A stretch of DNA of 54,891 nucleotides from Pseudidiomarina sp. (GTDB taxonomy: Bacteria; Pseudomonadota; Gammaproteobacteria; Enterobacterales; Alteromonadaceae): positions 1 to 54,891 of the forward strand of contig JALQTK010000009.1 of assembly GCA_023260975.1 (NCBI GenBank), in the 5' to 3' direction. Of the stretch, positions 8,917 to 16,764 are shown piece by piece; position 1 is the first letter of the stretch; each line of letters opens with the position of its first letter. The position numbers and the translations under genes were made by a program. Under the pieces are notes generated by a model that saw only the letters and a list, made by a program, of their open reading frames with translations, was not told the DNA's origin and did no database searches.

Positions 8917-9420
8917 ATGTCCAATATGCAAACCGCTACTCTCACCCATTTGAATGCCAATGGTGCCGCCGCAATGGTTGATATTAACGATAAAATGGTT
9001 AACCAGCGCGTAGCCCGGGCATCAGCCAAAGTGCAGACCTCAAGTGAGGTTATTAAGCTGATTGAGCAGGCATTGCTGAAAAAAGGCGATGTGCTGGCGA
9101 CGGCACGTATTGCCGGCATTATGGCCGCGAAGAAAACCAGTGAGCTGATCCCTTTATGCCATAGCCTGATGCTAAGCAAAGTCAGCATCGACTTCCAGCT
9201 TAACCCCGAGCGGGGCCAGATTTATATTGAATCTTACTGTAGCGTAACTGGCCAAACTGGCGTAGAGATGGAAGCGTTAACGGCTGCATCCGTTGCAGCG
9301 CTTACCATTTACGACATGTGCAAAGCCGTCGATAAATCCATGTCTATTCACGATGTGCAACTGCTGGAAAAAACAGGTGGCAAGTCCGGTCACTATTTAC
9401 TGGAGACTCATCATGATTAA
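8917..9420 (+). CDS. moaC: Cyclic pyranopterin monophosphate synthase MoaC
   Basis: Converts the MoaA product into cyclic pyranopterin monophosphate. Conserved blocks are present: [41 protein letters not shown] and MCKAVDK, holding the catalytic Lys/Asp. I start at 8917 (167 residues) with TGGAG upstream, one base after the moaB stop; an in-frame ATG at 8869 lies inside moaB. Length compares well with E. coli MoaC (161). The stop overlaps moaD by eight bases. Confidence 0.96.
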   Translation: MSNMQTATLTHLNANGAAAMVDINDKMVNQRVARASAKVQTSSEVIKLIEQALLKKGDVLATARIAGIMAAKKTSELIPLCHSLMLSKVSIDFQLNPERGQIYIESYCSVTGQTGVEMEALTAASVAALTIYDMCKAVDKSMSIHDVQLLEKTGGKSGHYLLETHHD

Positions 9421-9661
9421 AGTGCTGTTTTTTGCCGCGCTACGTGAGCGGCTGCATTGTGACCAATATACCGCGCATTGCGCTACCCCAGCGACTGTCG
9501 AGTCACTGTTGTTACACTTACAACAGCACAATGAACAATGGCAGCAAGCCTTAAGCGGTACAGAGTTACTTTGTGCCATTAACCAAACCATGGTTAGCCA
9601 CAGTGCCGAGGTCGTTGCTGGCGATGAGGTAGCCTTTTTCCCACCGGTCACCGGAGGTTAA
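9413..9661 (+). CDS. moaD: Molybdopterin synthase small subunit MoaD
   Basis: Ubiquitin-like sulfur carrier, 82 residues, whose C-terminal thiocarboxylate supplies sulfur for the dithiolene. The start [14 protein letters not shown] and the end [10 protein letters not shown], with the obligatory C-terminal Gly-Gly, are diagnostic. The activator MoeB is encoded at the far end of the island (45651-46421). The start at 9413 overlaps the moaC stop and has TGGAG upstream; the gap to moaE is one base. Confidence 0.95.
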   Translation: MIKVLFFAALRERLHCDQYTAHCATPATVESLLLHLQQHNEQWQQALSGTELLCAINQTMVSHSAEVVAGDEVAFFPPVTGG

Positions 9662-9662
9662 C

Positions 9663-10112
9663 ATGACGGTATTTGTTGCTGTGCAAACGGATGACTTTTG
9701 CCAGGCCAGTGAGTACGACGAGTTACGCCGTAACGCCGGTTGCGGTGCCATCGTTACCTTTTGTGGGCTGGTACGGGATCTGCAAAGCACTACCCTATCT
9801 GGCATGACACTGGAACACTACCCTGGCATGACGGAAAAAGCGTTAAAAGACATCGCCTACATAGCGAAATCGCGCTGGAAGCTGGGTGCAGTGCATATTA
9901 TTCACCGGGTTGGCACACTTAAACCGAATGAGCAGATTGTGCTTGTCGGTGTCGCCAGCGCGCACCGCGCTGAAGCATTTTCAGCCTGCGAATTTATTAT
10001 GGATTACCTGAAAAACCGCGCACCGTTCTGGAAAAAAGAGCATACGGCGCAAGGTGCTTACTGGGTAGAGGCCAAAGTCAGCGACCAGCAAGCACTGGCG
10101 CGTTGGGAGTAA
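9663..10112 (+). CDS. moaE: Molybdopterin synthase catalytic subunit MoaE
   Basis: Large subunit of molybdopterin synthase, which inserts two sulfurs into cyclic pyranopterin monophosphate using MoaD. Conserved segments: GAIVTFCGLVRD, LEHYPGMTEKAL, IIHRVG-x-L, VGVASAHRAEAFSACEFIMDYLK and the catalytic-lysine region APFWKKEH. Length 149 matches E. coli (150). Tight operon position after moaD with CGGAGG before the ATG. Confidence 0.97.
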   Translation: MTVFVAVQTDDFCQASEYDELRRNAGCGAIVTFCGLVRDLQSTTLSGMTLEHYPGMTEKALKDIAYIAKSRWKLGAVHIIHRVGTLKPNEQIVLVGVASAHRAEAFSACEFIMDYLKNRAPFWKKEHTAQGAYWVEAKVSDQQALARWE

Positions 10113-10115
10113 CCT

Positions 10116-10886
10116 ATGAGTCGCATTTTATTACTGCTTTGCTTGCTTGGAATGTTCCCAGCCCATGCCAGCGAAAAACTGACTATCGCTGCGGCATCAG
10201 ACTTACGTTATGCACTGGATGACATTATCACGCTATTTAAGCAACAGCAGCCAGCCGCAGACGTTCGAGTCATTTATGGCTCCAGTGGCAAAATCAGCAC
10301 GCAAATCCGCCACGGCGCGCCCTATGATGTATTTTTCTCAGCCGATATTCAGTTTCCCGAGCAACTCTACGCTGAAGGCCATGCAGTCACTCAGCCACAG
10401 CTTTATGCCCTTGGCCGAATTGTGCTGTGGAGCCCGCAGCAAAATATGACGGGTATAGAACTGTCACAACTGACAACTATGCCCTTTCGCCGCCTTGCCA
10501 TCGCCCAACCCGCCCATGCACCTTATGGCCAGCGCGCCAAAAAGGCGCTACAGGCTACCGGTGTCTGGTCTGCAGTAGAACCCAAATTGGTGTATGGCGA
10601 AAACATCGCCCAAACTGCGCAACTGGCGCAAAGCGGTGGCGCTGATATCGCTATTATTGCGCTGTCGCTGGCCGTGTTTCCCGAATTAGCAAAGCAGGGC
10701 TATCAACTTATTCCGGCGGAACTGCATCAGGAGCTGACTCAGGCTTATGTGATTACCCGCCATGGTGCTAGTAACAGCAGTGCGCAACAGTTTACCACCT
10801 TTATGACTAACAAAGATGTACTTGCCATTATGCAAGGCTACGGCTTTGAACTTCCTGCCAGTGAACAACAAGGAAGGCGGGAGTAA
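10116..10886 (+). CDS. modA: Molybdate ABC transporter, periplasmic binding protein ModA
   Basis: Periplasmic molybdate-binding protein, 256 residues, with a signal peptide (MSRILLLLCLLGMFPAHA). The mature start EKLTIAAASDLRYALDDI carries the family's 'AAASL/D' oxyanion-binding segment, and the YGSSGKIS segment supplies further oxyanion contacts. Directly downstream of moaE (3-base gap), so molybdate import is co-expressed with Moco synthesis behind the same riboswitch. No ModE regulator gene is seen in the window. Confidence 0.95.
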   Translation: MSRILLLLCLLGMFPAHASEKLTIAAASDLRYALDDIITLFKQQQPAADVRVIYGSSGKISTQIRHGAPYDVFFSADIQFPEQLYAEGHAVTQPQLYALGRIVLWSPQQNMTGIELSQLTTMPFRRLAIAQPAHAPYGQRAKKALQATGVWSAVEPKLVYGENIAQTAQLAQSGGADIAIIALSLAVFPELAKQGYQLIPAELHQELTQAYVITRHGASNSSAQQFTTFMTNKDVLAIMQGYGFELPASEQQGRRE

Positions 10887-10890
10887 CGCT

Positions 10891-11592
10891 ATGCCCGAGC
10901 TTTTTCACACGCTAAGCCCGCAAGACTGGCAAGCTATACAGCTAACCTTAGAACTGTGTTTATACACTACTGTTATTTTACTGCTGCTGGGCACACCGTT
11001 GGCCTGGTGGTTATCACTTAGCCACAGCAAACTGCGCACCGCTATTCAGGCCATAGTGGCGCTGCCGTTGGTATTACCGCCAACGGTGCTGGGATTTTAT
11101 CTATTATTGCTGCTGGGGCCGCACGGTGCCGTTGGTGGCACGTTTGAACGTCTTGGTTTATCTCATCTGGCGTTTAGTTTTACAGGTATTCTAATCGGCT
11201 CGGTAATTTACTCACTGCCCTTTACTGTGCAGCCGCTTATGGACAGCTTTCGCCGTATGGGGCCAAGACCGCTCGACGTAGCCGCAACCTTAGGTGCCGG
11301 TAAGCTGGATCAGTTGTTTAGCGTGGTACTGCCATTGTGTCGTGGCGGTTTTATTATTGCTGCCACCCTAACCTTTGCCCATACACTGGGTGAATTTGGC
11401 GTGATACTGATGCTCGGAGGCAGTATTCCCGGCGAAACTCAGGTGCTGTCAGTACTGATCTACGATCACACCGAGGCGATGAATTACGCTCAGGCGCAGC
11501 AGTTGTCGCTTGGATTATTAGTCAGCGCTTTTGTTGTGTTGTTTATTGTCTATGGTTTAAACCGGCTCAGTCAGCGCGAGGCGGTGCTGTGA
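10891..11592 (+). CDS. modB: Molybdate ABC transporter permease ModB
   Basis: Inner-membrane permease, 233 residues with five to six hydrophobic helices. The cytoplasmic EAA-type loop that docks to ModC reads DVAATLGAGKLDQLFSVVLP (about residues 129-148), and the conserved HTLGEFGVILMLGGSIPGET follows. The ATG at 10891 with GGAAGGCGGGAG upstream is preferred over the upstream in-frame start, which would lie inside modA. Its TGA overlaps the modC start (TGATG). Confidence 0.95.
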   Translation: MPELFHTLSPQDWQAIQLTLELCLYTTVILLLLGTPLAWWLSLSHSKLRTAIQAIVALPLVLPPTVLGFYLLLLLGPHGAVGGTFERLGLSHLAFSFTGILIGSVIYSLPFTVQPLMDSFRRMGPRPLDVAATLGAGKLDQLFSVVLPLCRGGFIIAATLTFAHTLGEFGVILMLGGSIPGETQVLSVLIYDHTEAMNYAQAQQLSLGLLVSAFVVLFIVYGLNRLSQREAVL

Positions 11593-12743
11593 TGAGCCTG
11601 TTTCAAATCACTGTGCGCAAGGGCAAACACTGGCAGGCGGTCGCCGAGCAGAATTGTCCACACCAGATCACTACCGATTTAAGCCTAAGGTTGACTATGC
11701 AGCGGGGTGATTTTTGTCTGCAGATAGATAACTGCCTGCCGCTACGAGGTGTGACCGCGCTATTTGGCCGCTCAGGCTGTGGTAAAACTACACTACTGCG
11801 CGCTATAGCTGGCCTTGATCGCCATACCGGTGCTGAAGTGCAATGTGGCGCTACAATATGGCAGCAAGGCGGTCGTTTTGTGCCAGTACATCAGCGCCGT
11901 ATTGGCATGGTATTTCAGGAAAGCAGCTTATTGCCGCATTTAACAGTTGAACAAAATCTGCTGTATGGTTTTAACCGCTTAACTAAAGACACGGCTATTA
12001 CACTGCAACCGGATCAGGTGATTCAGCTACTGGAGCTGACACCGTTATTACAGCAAGCGCCAGAGCAACTCTCCGGCGGCCAGCGCCAACGCGTGGCGCT
12101 AGGTCGCGCTTTACTTAGCCAGCCGCAATTACTGCTGCTGGATGAACCGCTGGCTTCGTTAGATCAGCAAAGCCGCAGCGAGATTTTGCCGTTTTTACAA
12201 CGAATCGGCAGCCAGACCGGCATTGCGATGCTGCTGGTCAGCCATCAGCTGGATGACGTTGTTAAACTGGCCGATAATCTGGTACTCATGCAGGATGGTC
12301 GAATTCACAGCCAGGGCCCACTGCCACAACAATTGCTGCAACCCGAATTAGCCGCCATCGGCGCTATGTCGCTGCTGCATGCCAAAAACTACGGCAGCAC
12401 TGATCACCTGCTTAAGCTCAAACTTGGTCAACAGCAATTACAACTGCCCGCACCACTGCATGGCGATAGCGCCAACTACTCCCCCACGAGCTACCGTTTA
12501 CGCATTCAGGCGCGCGATGTCGCGCTGAGCCTGAAACCACTTAACGACAGCTCTGTCAGTAATCAATTGCAAGTCAGTATCAGCGGTTTTAACAACGCCC
12601 CCCACCCGGCCGAAACCCTGGTGCAGCTAACACTGGAAGGCCAGGCACTACAAGCACTGTTAACTAAACAATCGGTGGAACGTTTGGGATTGCAGTTAGG
12701 CCAGCAGGTATATGCGCAAATAAAAGCCGTGGCGCTGGATTAA
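11592..12743 (+). CDS. modC: Molybdate ABC transporter ATPase ModC
   Basis: ATP-binding subunit of the molybdate importer. Walker A GRSGCGKTT, Q-loop MVFQESSLLPHL, signature LSGGQRQRVALGRAL, Walker B LLLLDEPLASLD and a switch His (LLVSHQLDDV) are all present. A C-terminal region of about 120 residues matches the TOBE/molybdate-sensing domain. At 383 residues it is longer than E. coli ModC (352) because of about 35 extra N-terminal residues before LTMQRGDF; a start at 11696 is possible, but the overlapping TGATG favours 11592. Last gene of the moa-mod run. Confidence 0.92.
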   Translation: MSLFQITVRKGKHWQAVAEQNCPHQITTDLSLRLTMQRGDFCLQIDNCLPLRGVTALFGRSGCGKTTLLRAIAGLDRHTGAEVQCGATIWQQGGRFVPVHQRRIGMVFQESSLLPHLTVEQNLLYGFNRLTKDTAITLQPDQVIQLLELTPLLQQAPEQLSGGQRQRVALGRALLSQPQLLLLDEPLASLDQQSRSEILPFLQRIGSQTGIAMLLVSHQLDDVVKLADNLVLMQDGRIHSQGPLPQQLLQPELAAIGAMSLLHAKNYGSTDHLLKLKLGQQQLQLPAPLHGDSANYSPTSYRLRIQARDVALSLKPLNDSSVSNQLQVSISGFNNAPHPAETLVQLTLEGQALQALLTKQSVERLGLQLGQQVYAQIKAVALD

Positions 12744-12849
12744 ATCAAGCTAAGGCTTTGTCAACCGATGTCCAAGAGACAGGACGCAGGCATACGCCCA
12801 TTAGGTGACTTCACCTGCCGGGCGCTAAAAAATACTACACCGGTTTAAG

Positions 12850-14457
12850 TTAGCAAGCCGCTGCGGCTTTAAAACCCTTAGCAAAATTATCCAAGCGCGC
12901 TGTGCGGCTGCCGGCTGGCAACATCACCTCTATCAGACTAAATCGCTGTTTACTGTCCAGCGCTAGCTGCAGTGCCTGGGTAAAGTCGGTTAAATTATTC
13001 ACCTGCATACCGTGGCCACCCATGCTACGGGCCAAATCAGCATAATGCCAATGATCCAAATGTGTGCATTGCAGCGTTGGCGAAAAGGCTTCGATCATGT
13101 CCCAGCACCGGTTGTTAAACACAATCACTATTGGCGCAAAACCATACCTTACACAATGCCCGAGCTCTAATCCGGTCATTAAAAAAGCACCATCGCCAAC
13201 CAGAACCACTGGCCTTAAGCCGGTAACGGCTTGCACCCCAACTGCAGCAGGCACGGCATAGCCCATAGAGGCATAAAACGCAGGCGCTAACATTAAACTG
13301 GGCTTGGCATGTAAAGAAGCAAACAGACAATCGCCGATATCTGAAATAATGGGTACGGTTTGTGTGCTTTCAGCCAAGCGCTTATCCAAATGCTGTACCA
13401 CAGCGCTGGCACTAAATTTCCCGGCCATGGTATCAGCTTGCTGAGCAAGCGCTAATTGCCCGGCAAAAGGTGGCATATTTTGCGCATTAAGCGCGGCCAA
13501 CAAGGCATTCAGCGATAACTGATGGTAAGTCACTAACTCCAGCTTCAGGTTATTCTGCTCAATTTCAATCACCGATCCCGCAGGAAATAATGCAGCATGG
13601 GCCGCGAAGTTACTGTCGGTTTTAATCACGCCGATTTGCAAAATAAGATCGGCATCTTTTAGCAACTGCGTTGGCCTGACATCAGACTTATCCAGGAAAA
13701 TCCCCCGATACAAAGGGTGCTGCTGATCAAAGCTGGCCATGCCCATTAGGGTGCTACAAAACGGGATATTAAGATTTTCTGCTAATTGCTGTAATTCTGA
13801 CACCGCGTCGAACCGCCTGACATCGACACCCGCCAGGATCACCGGTCGCTTAGCGGCTTTTAACTTGTCAGTAAGATGCGCCACAGCCAGAGCAAGCTCT
13901 TGCATCGGCACCTTTGGTGACTGGTATTGCCCCGCCAACATCGTGCGAAAGTGCACCGCATCACGCGGTATTTCAATTAATACAGGCCGGCTTTGCTCGG
14001 CTGCAGTTTTAAGTGCCAGACGAATATCCAAACCTGCGCGCTCAGCCGTATCCAACCTTACCTGGCACGCGGTGATTTCGCGATAGATATCGCGCTGTGA
14101 GTCAACCGTTTTTGCCTGATGGTGAATTTGTAAGCCTCGCTTTATTTCCTGCTCACTGGGGAAACCGGCGATAACAACCAGCGGTACATGTTCAACATAA
14201 GCCTGAGCCACCGCATTCACTGCATTGAGTGCGCCGGCACCATAGGTTAGTAATACCGCAGCAGGTTTGTTACTAATGCGGGCGGCCGCATCCGCAGCAA
14301 ATACCGCAGAGGGCTCGTGACTAAGATAATACAGCGGTAAACGATCCCGTTGCTGTAACTGCTCAAATAACGGCAACACAAAATCGCCAGGTATACCAAA
14401 TAGCTGCTTGACGCCAAACAACTCTAACTCTGCTAGCAGCGCATCAACCAATAACAT
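12850..14457 (-). CDS. Thiamine-diphosphate 2-oxo acid decarboxylase, phenylpyruvate/indolepyruvate type
   Basis: 535-residue ThDP enzyme of the pyruvate-decarboxylase family. Visible features: LFGIPGDFVLPLF, the catalytic Glu in LSHEPSAVFAADAAAR, the paired His of the decarboxylases in LQIHHQAKTVDSQ, and the ThDP/Mg motif GDGAFLMTG ending in FNNRCW. The NN-x-x-W form and the following HLDHWHYADLARSMGG segment recall Azospirillum phenylpyruvate decarboxylase (IpdC/PPDC) rather than ethanol-type PDC. Expected product is an aryl-acetaldehyde plus CO2. The ATG at 14457 has GGAGG five bases upstream. It follows moeA on the same strand with an FNR-like box in the gap. Its role in a nitrate island is unclear. 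Confidence 0.85.
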   Translation of the reverse strand: MLLVDALLAELELFGVKQLFGIPGDFVLPLFEQLQQRDRLPLYYLSHEPSAVFAADAAARISNKPAAVLLTYGAGALNAVNAVAQAYVEHVPLVVIAGFPSEQEIKRGLQIHHQAKTVDSQRDIYREITACQVRLDTAERAGLDIRLALKTAAEQSRPVLIEIPRDAVHFRTMLAGQYQSPKVPMQELALAVAHLTDKLKAAKRPVILAGVDVRRFDAVSELQQLAENLNIPFCSTLMGMASFDQQHPLYRGIFLDKSDVRPTQLLKDADLILQIGVIKTDSNFAAHAALFPAGSVIEIEQNNLKLELVTYHQLSLNALLAALNAQNMPPFAGQLALAQQADTMAGKFSASAVVQHLDKRLAESTQTVPIISDIGDCLFASLHAKPSLMLAPAFYASMGYAVPAAVGVQAVTGLRPVVLVGDGAFLMTGLELGHCVRYGFAPIVIVFNNRCWDMIEAFSPTLQCTHLDHWHYADLARSMGGHGMQVNNLTDFTQALQLALDSKQRFSLIEVMLPAGSRTARLDNFAKGFKAAAAC

Positions 14458-14504
14458 AAGCACCTCCGTTTTTTGCAGTGTGCTTGTATAGCTGATCAGT
14501 TAAC

Positions 14505-14518
14505 TTGACTTAGATCAG
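14505..14518 (-). promoter_or_regulatory. FNR-like box before the decarboxylase gene
   Basis: TTGAC-TTAG-ATCAG matches TTGAT-N4-ATCAA at 8 of 10 positions. Its centre is about 55 bases from the ATG at 14457, so a class II start (41.5 bases away) would fall just before the ribosome site. Candidate only. Confidence 0.4.
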
Positions 14519-14555
14519 CAGAGCGCTGGCTCAGACCAGCGCAAAAGAGGTAGTG

Positions 14556-15791
14556 CTAACGGAGTAAGGCTGAAAAAGGCAGGATTGTTACCGTATCGCC
14601 ACTTTGTACACCGGCGTTTTCAGCCGCTAATACAATGTAGCAATTAGCATTGGCAATAGAGCTAAGCATACCCGAGCTTTGCGCGCCCAGAGTTTTCACT
14701 TTAAGGCCATCAGCCTCCTGCCAAAACCAACCGCGCTGAAAATCCTGCCGCCCGGGCTGTTTCTTCAGATCAACCATGGTTTGCGCACGCCAGGTTGGCA
14801 GCGTTGTTGCTGGCAATTCGCCCGCTAGCTTACGTAATACCGGTTGCACCAGTTGCTCCAGCGTAACCACTGCGGCAACCGGATTACCCGGCAGGCCAAA
14901 AAACCAACACTTCGCCAGCCGGCCAAACGCAAAAGGTTTACCCGGTTTTATTGCCACTTGCCAAAAATCAATCTGGCCAAGTTTATTCAGAATTTGCCGG
15001 GTATAGTCGGCATCACCAACCGACACACCGGCACTGGTGATCAGCACATCAGCTTCTGCCACCGCCCGCGCAAAAGCCTGCTCAATCAGCTGTGGATCAT
15101 CAGGCACTAAACCTAAATCAATAATGTCTACATCCAGTCGCTGCAACATGGCTTTGATAACAAAGCGATTGCTGTCGTAGATTTTGCCCGCTGGCAAGAT
15201 GTCGCCGGGAGCAATCAGTTCATCACCACTGGATAACACCGCCACTTTTAATCGTGGCTTTACTTTTACCGTGGCAAAACCAAGTGACGCTAATAAACCT
15301 ATATCAGCAGGACGCAATTTATGGCCGGCATCCAATACCAACTGCCCGCTGCTGATATCTTCGCCCGCCTTGCGTACATGCTCACCAACGTCTGGTATCA
15401 GCTGACAGGTTATAGCTGGCTGACCGTTGCGATCGGCGACCTGACTAACAAGCTCCTGCATCACAACCGTATCAAGCTCCGCTGGTAACACTGCACCTGT
15501 AGTGATGCGTACACATGCCCCTGCAGGCACGTCTGTACTAAAAGCGTGCCCGGCCAACGTAGCGCCGGCAATAGTTAAAGCCGCATTGGGTGACACCTCA
15601 GCAGCGCGCAGTGCGTAGCCATCCATGGCGGCGTTATCATAACCCGGGACGTCAATGGCAGAAAAAACGGCCTCAGACAACACTCTGTCCAGCGCCAGCT
15701 CCAGAGCAACAGATTCAACGCCAGCTTTGGCATCGACCTGTTCCAGCATATTCTGAATCGCCTGCCCGGCGCTTAGCATAGGCTTTTTCAT
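14556..15791 (-). CDS. moeA: Molybdopterin molybdotransferase MoeA
   Basis: Inserts molybdate into adenylated molybdopterin. 411 residues, matching E. coli MoeA (411). Typical blocks: VPGYDNAAMDGYALRA near residue 50, RITTGAVLPAELDTVVMQE, AGEDISSGQLVL, VAVLSSGDEL, SAGVSVGDADYTR, IKPGKPFAFGR and FGLPGNPVAAVVT. The start codon is four bases beyond the narL stop, with AAGGGAA inside the narL end, so it is co-transcribed with narL and would be induced with nitrate regulation. This separates it from the riboswitch-controlled moa-mod operon. Confidence 0.96.
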   Translation of the reverse strand: MKKPMLSAGQAIQNMLEQVDAKAGVESVALELALDRVLSEAVFSAIDVPGYDNAAMDGYALRAAEVSPNAALTIAGATLAGHAFSTDVPAGACVRITTGAVLPAELDTVVMQELVSQVADRNGQPAITCQLIPDVGEHVRKAGEDISSGQLVLDAGHKLRPADIGLLASLGFATVKVKPRLKVAVLSSGDELIAPGDILPAGKIYDSNRFVIKAMLQRLDVDIIDLGLVPDDPQLIEQAFARAVAEADVLITSAGVSVGDADYTRQILNKLGQIDFWQVAIKPGKPFAFGRLAKCWFFGLPGNPVAAVVTLEQLVQPVLRKLAGELPATTLPTWRAQTMVDLKKQPGRQDFQRGWFWQEADGLKVKTLGAQSSGMLSSIANANCYIVLAAENAGVQSGDTVTILPFSALLR

Positions 15792-15794
15792 TGC

Positions 15795-16445
15795 TTAGCC
15801 ATTCCCTTGCTGATTGACCATCCAAACAGCTGCTTCAACGCGGGAGCGCAGCCCCAGCTTTTTCAGTAAATGCTTAACATGAACCTTAACAGTGCCATCA
15901 GAGATATTAAGCTCCCGGGCGATCAGTTTATTACTCAGTCCTTTGGCGATAAAACTCAGAATTTCATATTCGCGGTTGGTCAGGCTGTTAAGCTCTGCCG
16001 GGCTTTTCACCGCCGGGCGGCGCAACGCGGTGGCCAAAACCTGTGTTATGGCTTCACTCAGTACCATTTTGCCACTGATCGCACGCTTGATGTGCTCCAG
16101 TAAAACTTCCGGATCGCTGTCTTTTAATAAGTAGCCATCGGCACCATTACTGATGGCATTCACCACATCTTCATCTGCATCGGACACCGTTAGCATAACA
16201 ATACGTGATGTTACCCCCTCGTCACGCAGCCGTTTCAACGTGGCGATACCGTCCATACCCTGCATATTTAAATCCAGAATAATTAAATCCGGATCTAATT
16301 CTACCGCCAAAGGGATCGCTTCAGCGCCACTGCTGGCCTCAGCAATGACCTCCAGTTCATCTTCAAAGGCCAATAATTGCTTCAGGCCTTTACGCAGTAG
16401 CGGGTGATCATCCACTAACATGATACTGGATTTGTGTTCTGACAT
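15795..16445 (-). CDS. narL: Nitrate/nitrite response regulator NarL
   Basis: Two-component response regulator of the NarL/FixJ family, 216 residues. The receiver domain has the acidic pair in MLVDDHPLLRKGL, the phospho-acceptor Asp in LIILDLNMQGMDG and the Lys in YLLKDSDPE. The C-terminal LuxR-type helix-turn-helix reads LTNREYEILSFIAKGLSNK and IARELNISDGTVKVHVKHLL. The start at 16445 (MSEHKSS) has GGAG six bases upstream; a TTG twelve bases earlier is less likely. Cognate sensor NarX is encoded 2.4 kb away beyond narK. NarL operators are seen near narK, narG, the porin and the DGC gene. Confidence 0.95.
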   Translation of the reverse strand: MSEHKSSIMLVDDHPLLRKGLKQLLAFEDELEVIAEASSGAEAIPLAVELDPDLIILDLNMQGMDGIATLKRLRDEGVTSRIVMLTVSDADEDVVNAISNGADGYLLKDSDPEVLLEHIKRAISGKMVLSEAITQVLATALRRPAVKSPAELNSLTNREYEILSFIAKGLSNKLIARELNISDGTVKVHVKHLLKKLGLRSRVEAAVWMVNQQGNG

Positions 16446-16511
16446 TGTGAGCTCCAAACAGATTACGATTAGCTAGCTTTGATATTAGCTTATATTACAC
16501 AGGGTATAACC

Positions 16512-16525
16512 TTGATTTAAATCAC
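16512..16525 (-). promoter_or_regulatory. FNR box in narL-narK intergenic region
   Basis: TTGAT-TTAA-ATCAC, 9 of 10 consensus positions. The centre is about 73 bases upstream of the narL ATG and about 246 bases upstream of the narK ATG. The spacing favours the narL-moeA-decarboxylase operon as its target, though the site could serve narK with a long leader. Confidence 0.7.
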
Positions 16526-16635
16526 TAAAACAAAAAACATCAGGCAGCTAGAAAATGTAACGACCGATAGATAAGAACAAAAAGCAATTTTATGTCATTG
16601 TTTTGTATGAAAATAAAATCACACACCGAACAAAC

Positions 16636-16656
16636 TACCTATTTATGAGTACCCCA
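16636..16656 (+). promoter_or_regulatory. Candidate NarL heptamers upstream of narK
   Basis: TACCTAT at 16636-16642 fits TACYYMT fully, and TACCCCA at 16650-16656 fits 6 of 7. They lie 110-130 bases before the narK start on the same strand, consistent with nitrate induction of narK. Confidence 0.45.
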
Positions 16657-16764
16657 AACTAACCTTCTTGCGTAACGGGCTAACTCCGAAGATGCATTGT
16701 GGCAACTGCAGCCAGCCTGCATAGTTTCAGCAGCTGAAAATGCTATTCCCAACAGGAGTAAATT

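Noticed and set aside
12744-12849. Stem-loop (GCCC...GGGC with AGGTG...CACCT) between modC and the decarboxylase gene as terminator
   Set aside because: The stems are real but no T-run follows on either strand, so intrinsic termination is not supported.
12850-14457. Acetolactate synthase or ethanol-type pyruvate decarboxylase
   Set aside because: The paired His and NN-x-x-W layout fit aryl-pyruvate decarboxylases better; no partner small subunit or alcohol dehydrogenase nearby.
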